Made by a program: the position numbers and the translations under genes | Shown: positions 36,504 through 49,889 of the stretch, piece after piece | How positions within the stretch are numbered: position 1 is the first letter of the stretch | How the letters are laid out: each line of letters starts with the position of its first letter | NCBI RefSeq assembly: GCF_019399895.1 | Contig: NC_091866.1 | Location: 5,191,501 to 5,255,500, forward strand | Reading direction: 5' to 3' | DNA: 64,000 nucleotides | From: Cardiocondyla obscurior | Taxonomy: Eukaryota; Arthropoda; Insecta; Hymenoptera; Formicidae | Notes under the pieces: model-generated | Databases searched by the model: none | Told to the model about the DNA's origin: nothing | Seen by the model: the letters and a program-made list of their open reading frames with translations, nothing else

Positions 36504-38892
36504 GTAAAAAAATGAATAAATAAAAAAAATTACTTCCTTCAAATTATTTCGCAATTCGTATTCTTATCGATTACATATCGCTACCGTTGGATTATCTCGG
36601 TACGATTATCCGTGCACGAAAAATTCAAATTAAGACAGTGAAGGGTCCAGTCATTTCTCAAGATCTTGTCGACGTCATACTGTGAAATATTTCTATTATT
36701 GCACCGAGAATCGTGGAAGGATTGCTCGTCGCGGACAAGGAACGAGAGTGTATTAACCGAGCTTGATAGGCACGTAGACGAAAAGGCGGAAAGAAGGTGT
36801 AAGGTAAACGCGTGGTAGAAACGGATTAACGTCGGACGTCATTTTTGTCGCAAAAGATTAAAAATATTAGTTTCGTATATTGAGAAATACTTGAGATAAA
36901 ACGGAAACGAGCAGTAGTATAATTAAGTTAATTGAAAAGTGAAAAAACACGGACAAACGTAAATTTTTACATGTATATGCACGACGTGAGACAGGAAGAA
37001 GTTGCGTGTCCGTCGCGTGTAGTTACGTGTAACGCACGCGGCCGCACGAGGCCTTCGACAAGGCGTTCTGACGCGTCAGCGTGTAACCATCGGGGGTAGA
37101 AAACAACCCCCGCGTTTTGCTTGCATTTCGCTTCCTTGAGACATCACCCGCTCGCAGAAATATTTTCTTGGAAAAGGGACTAAATAGAATAGAAGTTTCA
37201 CCGAAATGTTATTTAAAGAAAACATTTTTTAACTTAAAACTCATTTTTTTTTTTAATATAAAATTAGCAAATAAATCTATTTCGCCGGATTATTTTTGAC
37301 CGTTTGCTCGAAAACGCGAAGAAAAAAAAATTAATAAAAACATAAATAATAATTCGCGCTGACGTTGCGAATTGTATTCGACCTAATTTGTCTGTCCGTT
37401 TGCCTCATAAATTCCGTACGCAACGCCATAAATAACGATGTTAAACACGAGGTTATTTACGAGGAGGCTTGCCAATATTCCTCTTCGTGAGGGACAGCCG
37501 GTTCTTGCGTGTCAAGGCAATTCTTTCCGCGGCCATGGTAAAAGTACCTTTCGTACCCGCGTACGTTCTTTTGTGCGCACCCCCCTCGAAGACAATCTCG
37601 GCGGGGATGGCGTGTCGCAGTGGACATCACTTGGGGGCCAGGAGGGGCTGTAGCGTGTCCGGTATCTCGTCGTGGGATCGCAAGAGACATTTCGCCCCTT
37701 CTCGCCCTTCACCTCCTCTCGTCAAGGAGTCGGCTCAGCTCCCGCAAATGACCATCGCCGCAACCAGCAGGTCGCTACGAAGGTTCAACACGAAGTCAAC
37801 CCCCGCTGTCCCCCCCCTCACCCTTTCTATACCCTCCCTCTCCCCCCAAGTCTACTCGCCTCTGTATCTTCCAGCCACATAATGCCACGTTCATGCAGAT
37901 GGAACGATAAACCGGACTCATTACGGACGGAGAGAAGAGAGAAACTTTCCCCGAGTACCAGCTTTACGTCGCTCGGGATAAAATATTGGAATTTATAAAC
38001 GAGTCAACGATACACGGCAATACTGAATTAAAGAGATTGCAAGATGAGACGTAGGACGAAATCAGGCCTGATTAACGTCGTTTGATTTCCCTAATGATTT
38101 TGCCGAGTCCGGTTGTTGCATATTGAGCAAAATTTACGATCGGTTAAGAAGAATACATTTTAAACAAATTACGAGGTCCTGACAAGCCAGAGTGAAAAGT
38201 CTACCGAGTTATCCCTTTCAAAGTAGGTCGCCGCGAAAGTCAACGAACCTTAGAAACCTGAAGACGCACGTCGAGGTTTTCGCGTGGGTGACGGAAGCTA
38301 GAAAAGTGAGAAAACCGAGATGTAAGGAGAAGACTTTAACAAAGGACGCTCGTGGCGGCTGAGATGTTATGTCTGAGAGACCCCTGAGGTTCTCCGGTTC
38401 GATTACATTCCGATACCTAAACAGCATTGACAAACACACTCGGCATGCTCCATTTTGTCAGCCGAGTAGCCAATACGGAGTCGCGTGTATGTAAAGCTGC
38501 TTCAATATCGTGCCTATATCCCGCGCAACGAAACGTAAACGTTGATTTAGCACATCGACACCCTCCCTTTGTCTTTCTTTATTTTTACGTATTTTTGTAC
38601 CATTCTAACAACGAATATCGATCATAGCAAATGAATACGCTTTAATCTTTTTACTCTAATCACCGAATTTTCCCCAACAATCCTCATTAAAAAATTTGTG
38701 ATATAGTATGTATAGATTTAATTAAAAAAAAATTATTGCTACAGTGGCAATGATTTTCCTCGCTGACGTTTCAGTATAACGTATTGTTTTATACATTGGG
38801 ATAATTTTGCATAAAAATATATGAGTATTGCAAAGTTGATATAATATGAAACATTATACTTATATAGTATTTTATAAAATAGAAAAACTTAC

Positions 38893-38963
38893 ATAAAGTA
38901 GGAAGCGTCACATGCAGCAAGCCTTAGATAAGCAGCAAACCGACGATAAGTGGCATCTGTTAG
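38893..38963 (-). other. Candidate 71-nt internal exon
   Basis: On the minus strand an acceptor (TTAATTCTTATTACAG) and a strong donor (TTTAT|GTAAGTTTTTC) bound 71 nt. One frame is open (LTDATYRRFAAYLR...), ending with two spare bases; the other two frames have stops. It lies in otherwise AT-rich DNA, where a moderately GC-rich island with good splice sites stands out. It is not phase-compatible with the 41-nt segment at 39546, so non-coding exons or a missing exon must be assumed. Confidence 0.35.
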
Positions 38964-39545
38964 CTGTAATAAGAATTAATCAGATTTAGTGGCTTTATAT
39001 TTTATATAAAATAAATTGTGTAACAAACGAGGTTTATTAATTTTCTTGATTTCAATATCAAAGTTTCTTTTCATGCGCAAATACTTAATTAAAGAGCTAG
39101 ACAAAAACGATTACAATTACTACAGAATTAAAACAAAATTCCGTCGATATGTTATCTTTATTTTGACGAGGAATTAAAATTATTGAAATAATATATTACG
39201 CTGTAAGTATATCAAATCGAGAGAAAATTGCGACAAACCTACCTTCCCATAAAATACTTTCGCACAGTGAATTTATTTCAAATAAACATTATTGATTCTA
39301 ACGTTCCTCGAGAGTTATACAATTAGCGCGTTATAAATAACGAGACTTTTTTATTCAAGCTAAGCGAGAAATTTGCGAAGTGCCTTGAACGCGAAGTAGC
39401 GACAGATTTTACGAAAGTAATTTACATTTCCGTTACGCGATTAAATTACGTATTAAAGGTTAGAAATCTGCGATGTTAGCCTAATATTTCCAAGCCGCTC
39501 GGAGCCGATTTCTACCGGCACGGATTAACTTAAATCTCGGCTTAC

Positions 39546-39586
39546 CTCGGCAAGCCTTGGCTCGTTTGTTTCGTATCTTTATTTAA
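39546..39586 (-). other. Candidate 41-nt internal exon
   Basis: On the minus strand TTCTAATTTCTGCAG precedes and CCGAG|GTAAGCCGAG follows 41 nt. One frame is open (LNKDTKQTSQGLP), the others have stops. It could belong with the 71-nt exon at 38893 to a minus-strand transcript diverging from the promoter near 40.05 kb. Confidence 0.3.
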
Positions 39587-40056
39587 CTGCAGAAATTAGA
39601 ATTGGATGGAAATAAAAATTAATCTGTTGGCGAGAGTAGCCCTAGGTCGATCGAGAGATTCGCTGCAGCAGCAAACTGGAGTTATCGACATGGCGGACAC
39701 GAACCGCCAAAACTTGCCGCTTATCGCGTCATTTTGCGCCTTCTTGCGCCATCTCGCGTGGAGATGCAAGTACTCGGTCGCGTTACGGCGGTTTCTCGTC
39801 TTCTTTTTTTTTTATTCCTCTTACGTCGCGCGCAGTGGTGCCAACGCGATGCAGCGCCAGCCGCAGAACGTACGCGGTGTCGCGTCGTAAACAACGATTC
39901 GTCGTCGGCGAGAGACGGCTCCTGCCCCGAATCGACGTGGACTCGGCCGACGGTGGTGCACGACCCGTTCATCGCGAGCTCCCTGACCGCCGGAAGTGAG
40001 CTCCGTTGCGTCGCGGCCGCGCGGGGACACTCGTCCAGGTTATCGTCGCGGCAAAC

Positions 40057-40473
40057 TCAGTCAAGGTAGTGTCAGTGCGCGAGTTGGCAGGCATTGGCCG
40101 CCCGAGTATAGTAGGGCTGCCATTTTCCGTGTGTCGTACCAAAGGAGAGAGAGAAAGAGAGCGAGATAGAAAGAGAAAGAAAGAGAGCGCGCGCGCGAGC
40201 GATAAAAAGAGAGAAACGTAGAGGAAGAGTGAACGAAAGATAGGACAGGCAAAGAGCGGGCATCGCGAACGGTGAGGAGAGAAGATTCGAGGAAGAAATC
40301 CGGATTTCCGCGCTGCCAGGCTGTGCGAGACGCGGCCGAGAAAAGGGCAAGGCACCCTTCCGCGTGACCGACCGCCGTCGAGCCCCGACGCGACGTCGCA
40401 CCGTCTCATCCTCGCCATCGTCCTTGTCCTCGTTGTCGTCGTCGTCGTCCATCGTGTCTACGCCCGGTCGCAG
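40057..40473 (+). other. Candidate plus-strand first exon (5' UTR) with initiators
   Basis: Two TCAGT initiators (40057-40061, 40072-40076) at the edge of a GC-rich block start a leader that is GA-rich at 40144-40215, carries a GTC-repeat at about 40433-40448, and ends at a consensus donor CGGTCGCAG|GTGAGG (intron from 40474). A second possible donor (GATCAAG|GTTAGT) lies near 40555. No coding start is evident, so the protein would be encoded downstream, outside or far along the window. This is the best plus-strand transcription start candidate here. Confidence 0.4.
40144..40215. repeat. GA-rich microsatellite with CG run
   Basis: Imperfect GA/GAAA repeats interrupted by a GCGCGCGCGC run, inside the candidate 5' UTR. 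Confidence 0.85.
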
Positions 40474-41187
40474 GTGAGGAGGCAACGGGCCAGGAAAAGG
40501 AAAAGGAAGCCCACGACGCGGGGTGCGCATTCGAAACTGGACCGGCGATCAAGGTTAGTTTACCCATCTCGCGGTCAGACGCGGTCGCGTCTCTCCTCCG
40601 CCAGCGGTTTTCCCGTCCAGGGTACGAGTCGCCTGGCGCGATATCGCCTTCCCTCCGGGCGAGGAGCAACGCGGGTGATTTTCCGCTAACGGTACGCGAC
40701 GCGTGTGCGGCGTGCATGTTGCCTTCGCCGTCCGAATATCCGCGAGATTTTGCCGGAAGAGAGACGCCTCGCGCTCGGCCAACACGGATTATCGGCCGAT
40801 ATGCACGTCTATTTTTATTTCTCGGTTTGGATCAATGACAAAGTCCTATTTACGTTTCAAGTCACTTCGGTGTCCTGTATTCCGTTCTTTCAACCGAAAC
40901 TAACCCGGTTAGATAATAGCAAGTGCATTCCTTTTTACTTGCTGGGCGCTAACAATACGCGCAAAAGTGTCTGAACAATTTATACGAATGTAAAATAAAT
41001 TTCGAGAACGCTAAATGTTTGTTTTTACAAACGTAGTTTCTCCGTATCTCCTAGTTTCTCTCTCTACGAGCTCGCGCTCGTATTGATTTCGCGATATTTT
41101 TGAATACCATTTGAATATCACCGCGAATATCACGCGACTGAGATATATAAAAATACATCCGGCGCGTGTAGAGCTAGGGCCTGTACA

Positions 41188-41210
41188 TTTTTTTTTTTTT
41201 TTTTTTTTTT
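41188..41210. repeat. Poly-T tract (23 nt)
   Basis: Simple homopolymer. Confidence 0.95.
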
Positions 41211-41853
41211 CGGTTGCAAAATGGAAACCTTGTGCAAATGGAGCGATTATAGGTCACCGGCGACATTATCGCACGAACATGTCGGAACTTAATTTTCTCT
41301 TACGAGCAATACTTTCGGCGCGGGGAGTTCTTTTATGCATGCGTTCGCTGTGATACCGCGGTCACCTACTGCAAATACTGAAATATGCATTTTTATTCGT
41401 TTTCCATTCCCGCGATGGAGAGTCTCGGGACTGCGTCGATCGGCCGGATAAGACGGGGAGCGAATAACACGCCGGTAAGACGTCGGCTCCACGCGAGAAA
41501 AACATTGGCGCGCGACTGTATACAAAAGAACGGGCATAGTTTTCTCGACGCACGGCAGCGTTCTTTTTTGTCTTCTTTTCGACTGGCACCCGCTCCCAAG
41601 GGAATGAGTCAGCCAGTATCGGGCGCGAGACTTGAATAAAACTGACTGGGGATTGACAACGGCGGCCGTTGTGCACGTCGCGAGAAAACTTAAAGAAATA
41701 AGCGACACGAGGTGCAGATGTCAAAACGCAGTAGCAAAAAAATGACGGTAGATGAGCGAAAATATGTTCGAAGAAATCACCGCGACCCAACTTGGAGTCA
41801 GTTGCTCCGGCTAAGTAAACGTCCGTCTATCTACTTGGAAAAGAAAAATAAAA

Positions 41854-42056
41854 ATAGACATATGATTACCCGGTAGATATAAATTTATCAGAAAACTGGA
41901 AGAACCTGCCTGGCGTCGGTTAGTTTCAATTTCTTGATGAATTTAGTTATCGGGCAAACATGTGTCTATCTTTATTTACCTGTAAAGAAGGATGAAGATA
42001 GACTGACTACTACCTGGTTAAATATAAATTTATCTGAAAGTTGGAACAACCTACCT
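41854..42056. repeat. Diverged direct repeat, two 59-bp copies
   Basis: Copies at 41854-41912 and 41998-42056 share ATAGAC, the block ATATAAATTTATC, and GAA.AACCT.CCT, about 144 bp apart. No coding frame runs through them. They look like an old local duplication. Confidence 0.75.
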
Positions 42057-42391
42057 TAGGTTCGTATTCCAACTGCGGAACGAGATCGAGATTAGACCGG
42101 AATTTGACGGAGCGCGGCAAGGTTTAGATGAGCTTTTTAATTCGTCGATTGATTTAATCGGAATGCTTATTATTGCCTCTAATTAGAATCCACCCGTCGT
42201 ACTTAGACTGCGCTACAAAATATCTAGAGACGCCGCACTCATTTTCATTTTTCCCAATGGAAACGCGATGGATCTGTACGGAATTAAAAAAAAAAAAAAA
42301 GAAGAAGAAGAAGAAGGAAAAAAACTTGAACCCCTCGCTAAACTAGATATCGCTTTCCCCTTTTTGATTGGTTAAATTCCAATTCGTTCTC

Positions 42392-42442
42392 AGTCTTAAT
42401 CTCCAGTCTGATACAGGCTTTGCGCAACGTAGAGGAGTGCGA
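42392..42442 (+). promoter_or_regulatory. Possible initiator and short first exon
   Basis: TCAGT at about 42392 and a donor GTGCGAG|GTGAGG at 42443 in a region that turns GC-rich. A chance pairing is quite possible. Confidence 0.15.
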
Positions 42443-42899
42443 GGTGAGGCCTCGCGACCTTGATCAATTCGCGAGAGCACGGTAGTCGGAAAGGCGGAGG
42501 TTGTCGCAAGCTCGAGGCGTTATGCAGACGTCACGCGCCCGTGATCGCGAGTCGCACGTGTGAATCCCTCATTCGCGCGCACCCCGGCGGCCGGAAGTGC
42601 CTCTCAATTAAGCGTGTTGCTTTCATCTTCGCGGCGACATCCGCGCCACCGGCGATTACGCTCTTATCGCGCGGCGCGGCTTTCGTCATCTCCCTCGTTC
42701 CTTCCTCATGCCGAGAACGCGAACGTTGATGCAGAACGTATCTCTCGAATGAAATTTCTGACGGCCGGTGCTACACACTCGACAGCCACGTACCGTTAAA
42801 ATGTTAGACAGTTTACGGTAATTCGAGGCTGCTTCTGTGATACGTTATCGCGCGGCGTATATAATTCTCCATATCACCGCGCTTGTGTTTTAGTACGTT

Positions 42900-44900
42900 T
42901 TTTATATTTAAATGAGCCATAAAAAGAAACCAGCACAAAAATAAATATATACGTGTATATATTTTTAATTATTCTGATTTATTAGGTCTTTGTATTATTT
43001 CGTACTAGACATTTTTAACAACACTCCTAGATATTAACCGCGAATAATTATACTTTTTATTAATACTCAATTGATATGAACAGCCATTAGCTTTCCTCTT
43101 TTTTTGACCCAGAAGTTCTTTATGTGCCTCCGGAATAACTCGCAAAGTAAATAGCGTCTTCCAGAGATATCGGGTACCTTTCTAATTGCGCTTGCGGAGC
43201 CGGCTTGAATCAATTGCTTTTGTCCGACGAAAATTGATTGACACCGAAATAGACCCGTTCTCCGCCTATTGATCCCGCGAGGTCTCCGCGGCCGCACGTA
43301 CGAACGCTCGGACGTTTTCTCTCGATCGGCCAAACTCACTCGTGCATTTCTCCCGCCAATTTGTTAAACGAACGAGAGAACGTTTACGTGTTTTGCTCGT
43401 TGGCGCCGAAGGAAGCCTTTTACGACCGCCCGCAAATGAGAAATTTCTTCGCGGATTAAGAAGGATGTATCCGTCCGACCACGAGATTCAAGGCCGCGCG
43501 AAATACTTTCGCATGACATTTAATTATAAATATTTGTCCAAAGTTCGTCCGTTGTCTATTTCTTTCTTTCTTTTTTTTTTTTTTTTGTTTTTTCTATCAA
43601 GATTGCGATAAAATTTATTAGGTATTTTATTATCAAAAATATAAAATATTCAGAATTAATATCTAATAATTTGAATTTTGGGAATTTGGCAAGGAAAAAA
43701 ATCTTAGGAGCTCGCCGTCATCGAATCCTCTTCGTTCGCTCGCTCGGTTCTTTCGCGTTCAAACTGTCGTGAGAATTACGACGCGTCTTCTGACGAGTTC
43801 GAACAATTAACTCGCGGCAATTAATGGGGGCAGTGCTGCACGCTGCGTAATTGTAACAAAAACACCGCGAGAATCGCGGCGGCTCGCGGATATCGCGAAT
43901 CATGCTGCTTATCGCACATCTATGAATACTTAAAGCGATACCTGCACCGATAATCTTTTTCTCACCGGAGAAATCTTATCTGTCTTCGGTACATCGTAAT
44001 TACCCGCGCGGGCATTAAATCTCGCACATCGACGCTTTGTCAGAATGCTAATTGTATTATTAACTCTCCGACCTCTAACTTTTTTTTTCCTTCTTCTTTT
44101 TTTTTCTCTCCTCAATTTCTTTGCGCAAAAGTTATGCATAATTATTCGACGGTTACTTTGTTTTGAACGATCGCATTTTCTAATTAGAACACACTTTCTA
44201 ATTGATAACTGTTTGCGATAAAAAAAAATTAATAGAAGATATATTATTTGAAACAAATTATTTACTTTTAATTTTTAATTTTTAGTGTTGTTTTTTTTTT
44301 TTTTTTTTGGGAGGAAGGTTTATTTAATTATATGAAAACGCTTACTATGGGTCAGGAAATAAGCAGCGTTACATTGTTTCGAGATAATGCGGTTTGGATC
44401 CCTTCCAGAGAGCTAAACAGCTTCTCGCTTCGCGTTATAACTCACGATTTAAAACTCATAAGACCGTGCTCGCGGCTCTTTTTACGAGTCTCCATTGCCA
44501 CGGCGCCTTCTCCACTCCCATGGAAAGTTTGTACGCGAAGACCCATGCATCCTCTTAAGTATCCTTCGGGAATAATATCGCGTCATAAATAAGATACAGA
44601 CCTCCCTTAACTTTTATTACTTATTTTTAATGCCTGATGGTTACACACTCGAACGTATACATACAAATGTATGTATATACATATACACCTGAAGGTAAAA
44701 CCTCTTAGAACTGTAATGCGAAGAGAACAATTTCTTACAAGATTTTCCATCAAACTTGAAATATTGCGAGGAACGTGAAAGATGAGGTTTCCAAGAGAAA
44801 AAAAGAAAAAAGAAGAAAAGAAAAAAAAAAAACTCCGTAGGGCAAGCTAAAATACTAAATTAAAAAATGATACTCTTTTTCAAAAATATTTTTTAAATAT
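42900..44900. other. Gene-free interval
   Basis: AT-rich with poly-T runs (43570-43586, 44291-44308). An 86-codon ATG frame at 44332-44592 shows no recognisable features. A TATACATACA/TGTATGTATA near-palindrome is at 44656-44677. Confidence 0.4.
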
Positions 44901-44982
44901 TTCAAAGACTCAGCTGCGAGGTTTATAAGATACACGTAACTCGACCGAAATTCATCTCCGGTAATATCACCGAATTACTCAC

Positions 44983-45500
44983 TTCTTAACAGTGCAAATT
45001 TATTATTCCGATTTGATGAAGTTCGCGATTATAACGCCGCGCTTAGTACCGAGGGAAACGATCTCCGACGCGAAACGGTAATACCGTATTACGGCTACTC
45101 GCGAAGTTATCGGGATGCACTTAGGGACTCGGGGCCGGCAGGACAATCTGGTCCTGGAAGACTCGCAGGTGAACGCTCGTATCGCGCGATACAGCCGGCA
45201 TCGTTCGGTATATGCTAGGCGACACGTAAAAGTCACGTCATGGTCGTTGGCGTCCACTTTCGCCAAGTTGACAGTTATTGCGTCGCTACCGCCGTCGTCC
45301 CTTGCTCGGAAGGTACGGCGTTATTCCAGCTAGATATCCAATATGCCCACGACCGCGCGCTATCGCCCGTCTCGGCCGAGACACCGGCGTGTCCGTGCGA
45401 ATACTCGTCTCCCGCGTGCGTGCGTGCACGCGTGTAGGCACGCAGCTCGCCGACGTGGCGGGTCAACGGCTCCGCACTTCTGTCGAGGAGGCGATAAGAA
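44983..45500 (-). other. Possible minus-strand first exon
   Basis: A GC-rich island ends on the minus strand in TTAAGAA|GTGAGTAAT (intron from 44982). Frames across it lack an ATG start. The right boundary is arbitrary. Confidence 0.2.
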
Positions 45501-45699
45501 TCGAGTAACGCGCGCCGGGAACGAAACTTCGTCACGTGTCGACGACGTACCGCCCATGGTATCCGCAGTCTCTCGCACCGTGTCTGAGAAACCGGGTACT
45601 TTATCTCTGAGAACTTTATCAGAGCCCCTCGCGCGCGTGTACTTTTCCGACCGTTCGAAGCTGTCCGTTAAGTAGCTTTATTACGCGAGCGAATTGATC

Positions 45700-48600
45700 T
45701 GTTGGTTGGATTTCTGTACCGATTATCAGGTTTTAGTGCTACACGAGGAAAGAATTTTTTAATTTTGTTCAGTTTTGTTTTATGGGAATATTTTGACACG
45801 TTGCAGCGACGATAAATAATTTTTTTTTGTAATTTTTTTTTTTAATGCGACTTGAACGTTGACACAAGTCTTTGATCTGAATTTTATAAAGTGTCTCTTG
45901 GGTCTTAATTAAAAAATGGTAAAAGGTATTGTACGGTATACATATAGTATAGTGATACACCCTCCCTTCGCCCTTTTTTTTTTATTATTATATTACGTCG
46001 ATCTTCTCATGCGAGATGGAAATTTCAGTTCCGCGACAATATACACGTCTCACAATTTATCACGTTTACCGTGATCTATATTTATCCGGAGTCTCGAGTT
46101 CATATTTTCCGTGCGGATATACAGCTTGCTCGTTTTCTTTTTTTTTTTTTTTTTTTTTATGGGACGTAATGATGCTGTGGAGCACTGCGCCAAGATTTCT
46201 CACGTGTCATTGGAGCGCTGCATCCCGTGCAACGACAATAAAATGATAAACCTTTGCTCTTTCATGCGTTGCTATAGCCACAACGCCGGCGTAATGCACT
46301 TCACCGTGCCTTGCGCCGTTCATATTGAAAACCGGAGACAATAAATCGTCGCGCGCCACTTGGCGGTCGCTGAAGATAGGCAAGTCACTTTTTGCTTTAC
46401 TTAAAAATGCTGCTTCTTCCCGAAATCTCGGCGCAGTTCTCAAGGCAGCGGGAGCAATAAAAATCGCACGCGTGTCGCGATTAACAGGATGAATTTCGCC
46501 CAGGCAACGTTTTCGTTTAATATTTATTACAGAATTTTATCAAACATAATAGGTCGATAAATGAATCCGGGAATAATTTACTGCGGGGGCTACGAGGTGT
46601 CAGAAGAGCGCGCTTACAAACTCTCCTGCTTTATTTAATAATTCATAAGGACAAGAAAATGTACTTAATGCGGTCGAATTTATTACGATCTGACGTGACT
46701 TCGAGCGACGTCTTCCGCGTGACGGTGATAAGAGTATCGACGTTCGCCACCGAGTCGCCTATCGCCCGTCGCGCGGGCGTCTCGCATAAATGATGATTCC
46801 GTACTGAGAAACGTTCGCGGGTGGAAAAGCGGGGTTGATGCTCTCGCCGGGTGAGTTTTTCCGACGCGCGGTGGAAACTCGCCACCCTTTTCTGCCACTC
46901 GAGCGCGGAACGGTTGAAGTAGAAACGACGGCGGGAAACGAGTAGCACTTTGTACAAAGGCCGCGGCCGCTGAAAATGGCTGCTCCTTTTTCTCTGCAAA
47001 TGCACTTCTCGCCGAGTGGAAGCGACGTGCGCGCGCGATGTGCGCCGGGGTTAGCTCCTGCAAACCGATGCGGGCCCCGGTACGCTTTGGCGGCCTTTCG
47101 TACTAGAGCTTCGATCAGCGGCGTTTAAATGTGTTCTCGATGGCGCCGTAATTTCGCTCGAGTCCCACTTCCAACGCCCTCCTATCAATTTCGATTGATC
47201 GACAACACCGGGACGAGCCCGGAAAAAAACCTGCTTCATCTCGGCGGGCACAAGTGCCGTCAAATTGCCGTTGTTGAATCAGCGATATTGTAGACCTTTT
47301 TAACGGCACGCAGAAAGAAAGATACGATCCCGTTTGCATACACGTCCTTCCTTTCACCGGTGAATAAATTTTTAGTTCGCTGACGTTTGCAGAATCGTTT
47401 CCCGCGGACAAACGAATCGAGGACGATAATTATTTTAATAACGAAACATATCGTTTTATTATCTGCTTTTGCACTTAAATTTTACTAATAATTTATCTGG
47501 AAAAATTTAAAATCGCCGGTCTAATAATAAATAAATTATCGCACCCTTTCATTAGAATAGAAAAGATATCGGTTGATTTTCCGATTTTCCTCTATAGCGG
47601 CGGACAAGTTTTCGACGTCGCGTGTTGTACGTATAACTGACTCCGCGTGTTTTCTCGAAGCGTTTACAAGCAATGACAGCTCGCGTAAACGTGAAAGTGT
47701 TAAAATATTATACGTTGATCACGAGCGCTTTAACCCAATTGCCTTGACCAACATACATGTAAGTCTGTCATTACGCAAGTACGGCAACTCGGCCGCCAAC
47801 CGAGGTATCGGCAGAAGCTATAAAGTCACGTCTACGTGTCACAATAGAGAAACGACGGCGGCGATTCTCCCAATGTCGTTATCCGCGCGGTTTCGCTAAT
47901 TTGTTTCGCTCGGCATAATGCCGCATTCATACATAAAACCCCTCGTTTTCGTACGCGAATCACGGTTTTTTTCCCCTCTTTTTTTTTATTTCATTTTTTT
48001 TTTTTTTACTCATCCCGGCATTTATCGCACACAGAGAGCGGGTTTTTTCTTGTCCCGCGGCGCGGTAATTCTTCGATCGAGAATTACGCAGCCTCATTCA
48101 ATCGGATTCAGCCTGTAAATCCCGAAATGGAACGGTGATTCGATGTACCTTCGATCCTCGCGCGCGAGCCATTAAGCGTCAGTCAAACCGAATCGTTTTT
48201 CTCGCAAAACTGCTACGAGCGATTTGTTCAGGACGCGCAGAACGTTGCGGAGTAGAACGGCCACCGGTCGCGGAGAAACACTGCTTGCTTGCCATTCAAT
48301 TATTAGTCAATACGATAATTATCGTGTAGAACGGAATTCTTTGTTGATTCTTTATGATTACGTAAAAGAATGAGAAAAAAAAATAAAGAAAAAAAAAAGG
48401 GAAAGAGAGAATAGAAGCTAGCGAACGACAGAAGCGAACGGGACGGACCTCGGGACGGCGACACGACAGTCGGCTTGAGAAACGCCGATTGCCATTAGAA
48501 TACCGGTGGATGCGCGTGTGTAGAATGCACGATTCAAGCGCATAGAATTCTTTGGTGTACAGGATGTCTCTCGGTGCTCTGTGCCATTCCTCTTATGGAC

Positions 48601-49780
48601 TCTGATCAATTTTCGAAATGCTTGCTTGATGAAAATTCCGCGTCAGTTTTCAGTTGCGTAGAATTAAAAATGGGACACCACGTGGGACAAGTTATGTAAA
48701 GAATTAGCATATTTACGAAATATTATAAATTTCCTTTCTTCAATTAATTTCTTGTAGATTTCGTTCGGGCGCTATTTTAACACGACTGATATTTACTTAA
48801 AACGTTTGAGCGTGAAAGAAATCGTAATTTTTTTTTAAGAGATAAGACTGATTGCACGACAAACAGTAATTAGGAAATTAGAACTTTAACAATAACGTAT
48901 GAAACTTCTGCAACTATAAGTTATCATTTGCGCAGTTGTGATAACATGAGTTCCGGCTGTTTGGCCAGAATTTACGTTCGCGTAAGCGTACGCGAAGGCA
49001 AAGTAACTAGAACCGTCGAGGTCTGTGTGCGTTACACGGCGATCCGCGGTTTACATGTTCATATGTATCTACATACTCGTCATTTACAACTATACCTTGT
49101 TGCGCAAGTCTCGATGACACTTCACAGTTCGTTTACCCCGATCGGGTGAATACCGTAATCGGAGAAGCTCCGAAACTACCTGTACGGTCTTCCCTCCTCT
49201 TTAATTAAAGCGCACCTGAGCGCCGTCAAGTGCCTGCCCGATCAGCTTTTATCCTGAGTACTGTTACAGAGTTTTCATTTTTTTTCTCCCCTTTTTTTAA
49301 TTGCATTTCATCGAGTGGGGTAAAAAAAAATTAGAATCTCTTATGGTCGATATCAGTATTAAATTATTTAACAAAAGTATTATTTAAAAATGTATCAAAA
49401 CTTTAAAAAAAAATTTCCAATGTAAAAGATTATATTAAATTTTATTATTTAATATCGTTACGTTCCATCTATATGCTTTGAATGATTAATTTAAAATCTG
49501 AATGTTAAAAATGATCTATTATATTACATTCCTTTCGTTTGTTCGAAACGTTGATGTTATTGGTGCTCGTCTTTATTTTATTTTATTTTATTTTACTTTA
49601 TTTTTACGTGCATCTCGCGATATCTCTGCATAATATATTATTTAAATACAACAAGCAATACTTGCTGCCTCAGAGCGCGCGCCGGAATTCAGCTACGAGA
49701 TCGCATCAGTAAGTAGTTCTTTTATTTCGGAAATCAAAAAAGGTCGTGCTCTGCCGATCGTGCCCGGTGCAGGTATAGTC
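45700..49780. other. Gene-free interval
   Basis: AT-rich DNA with GC-rich islands at 46700-47420 and 47860-48290. A donor-like GCCGG|GTGAGTTTTT occurs at 46851 (plus), without other support. An imperfect TTTTA pentanucleotide repeat is at 49573-49605. Confidence 0.35.
49573..49605. repeat. TTTTA pentanucleotide microsatellite
   Basis: About six units of TTTTA with one interruption. Confidence 0.9.
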
Positions 49781-49790
49781 GAACCGCATA

Positions 49791-49820
49791 CGCACACACA
49801 TATATACATATATATACATA
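49791..49820. repeat. CA/TA microsatellite
   Basis: ACACACA passing into two TATATACATA units. Confidence 0.85.
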
Positions 49821-49834
49821 TCGTATCGATTTTA

Positions 49835-49889
49835 TATCGATAAACAACTGTGCTCGACCAGGCGAGCCCGTGGGGAGGTTTCTATGAGG
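49835..49889 (+). promoter_or_regulatory. DRE-containing module, copy 1
   Basis: TATCGATAAACAAC, then a GC-rich segment ending GTGGGGAGGTTTC. TATCGATA is the DREF response element of insect promoters and TAAACA a forkhead core. A diverged second copy lies at 50645. Confidence 0.5.

Noticed and set aside
37438..37998. Overlapping frames around 37.4-38.0 kb (up to 137 codons)
   Set aside because: No ATG for the longest; C-rich tracts; no conserved features.
40072..40530. 152-codon minus frame with a run of Asp
   Set aside because: The acidic run is the antisense of a GTC repeat in the candidate leader exon.
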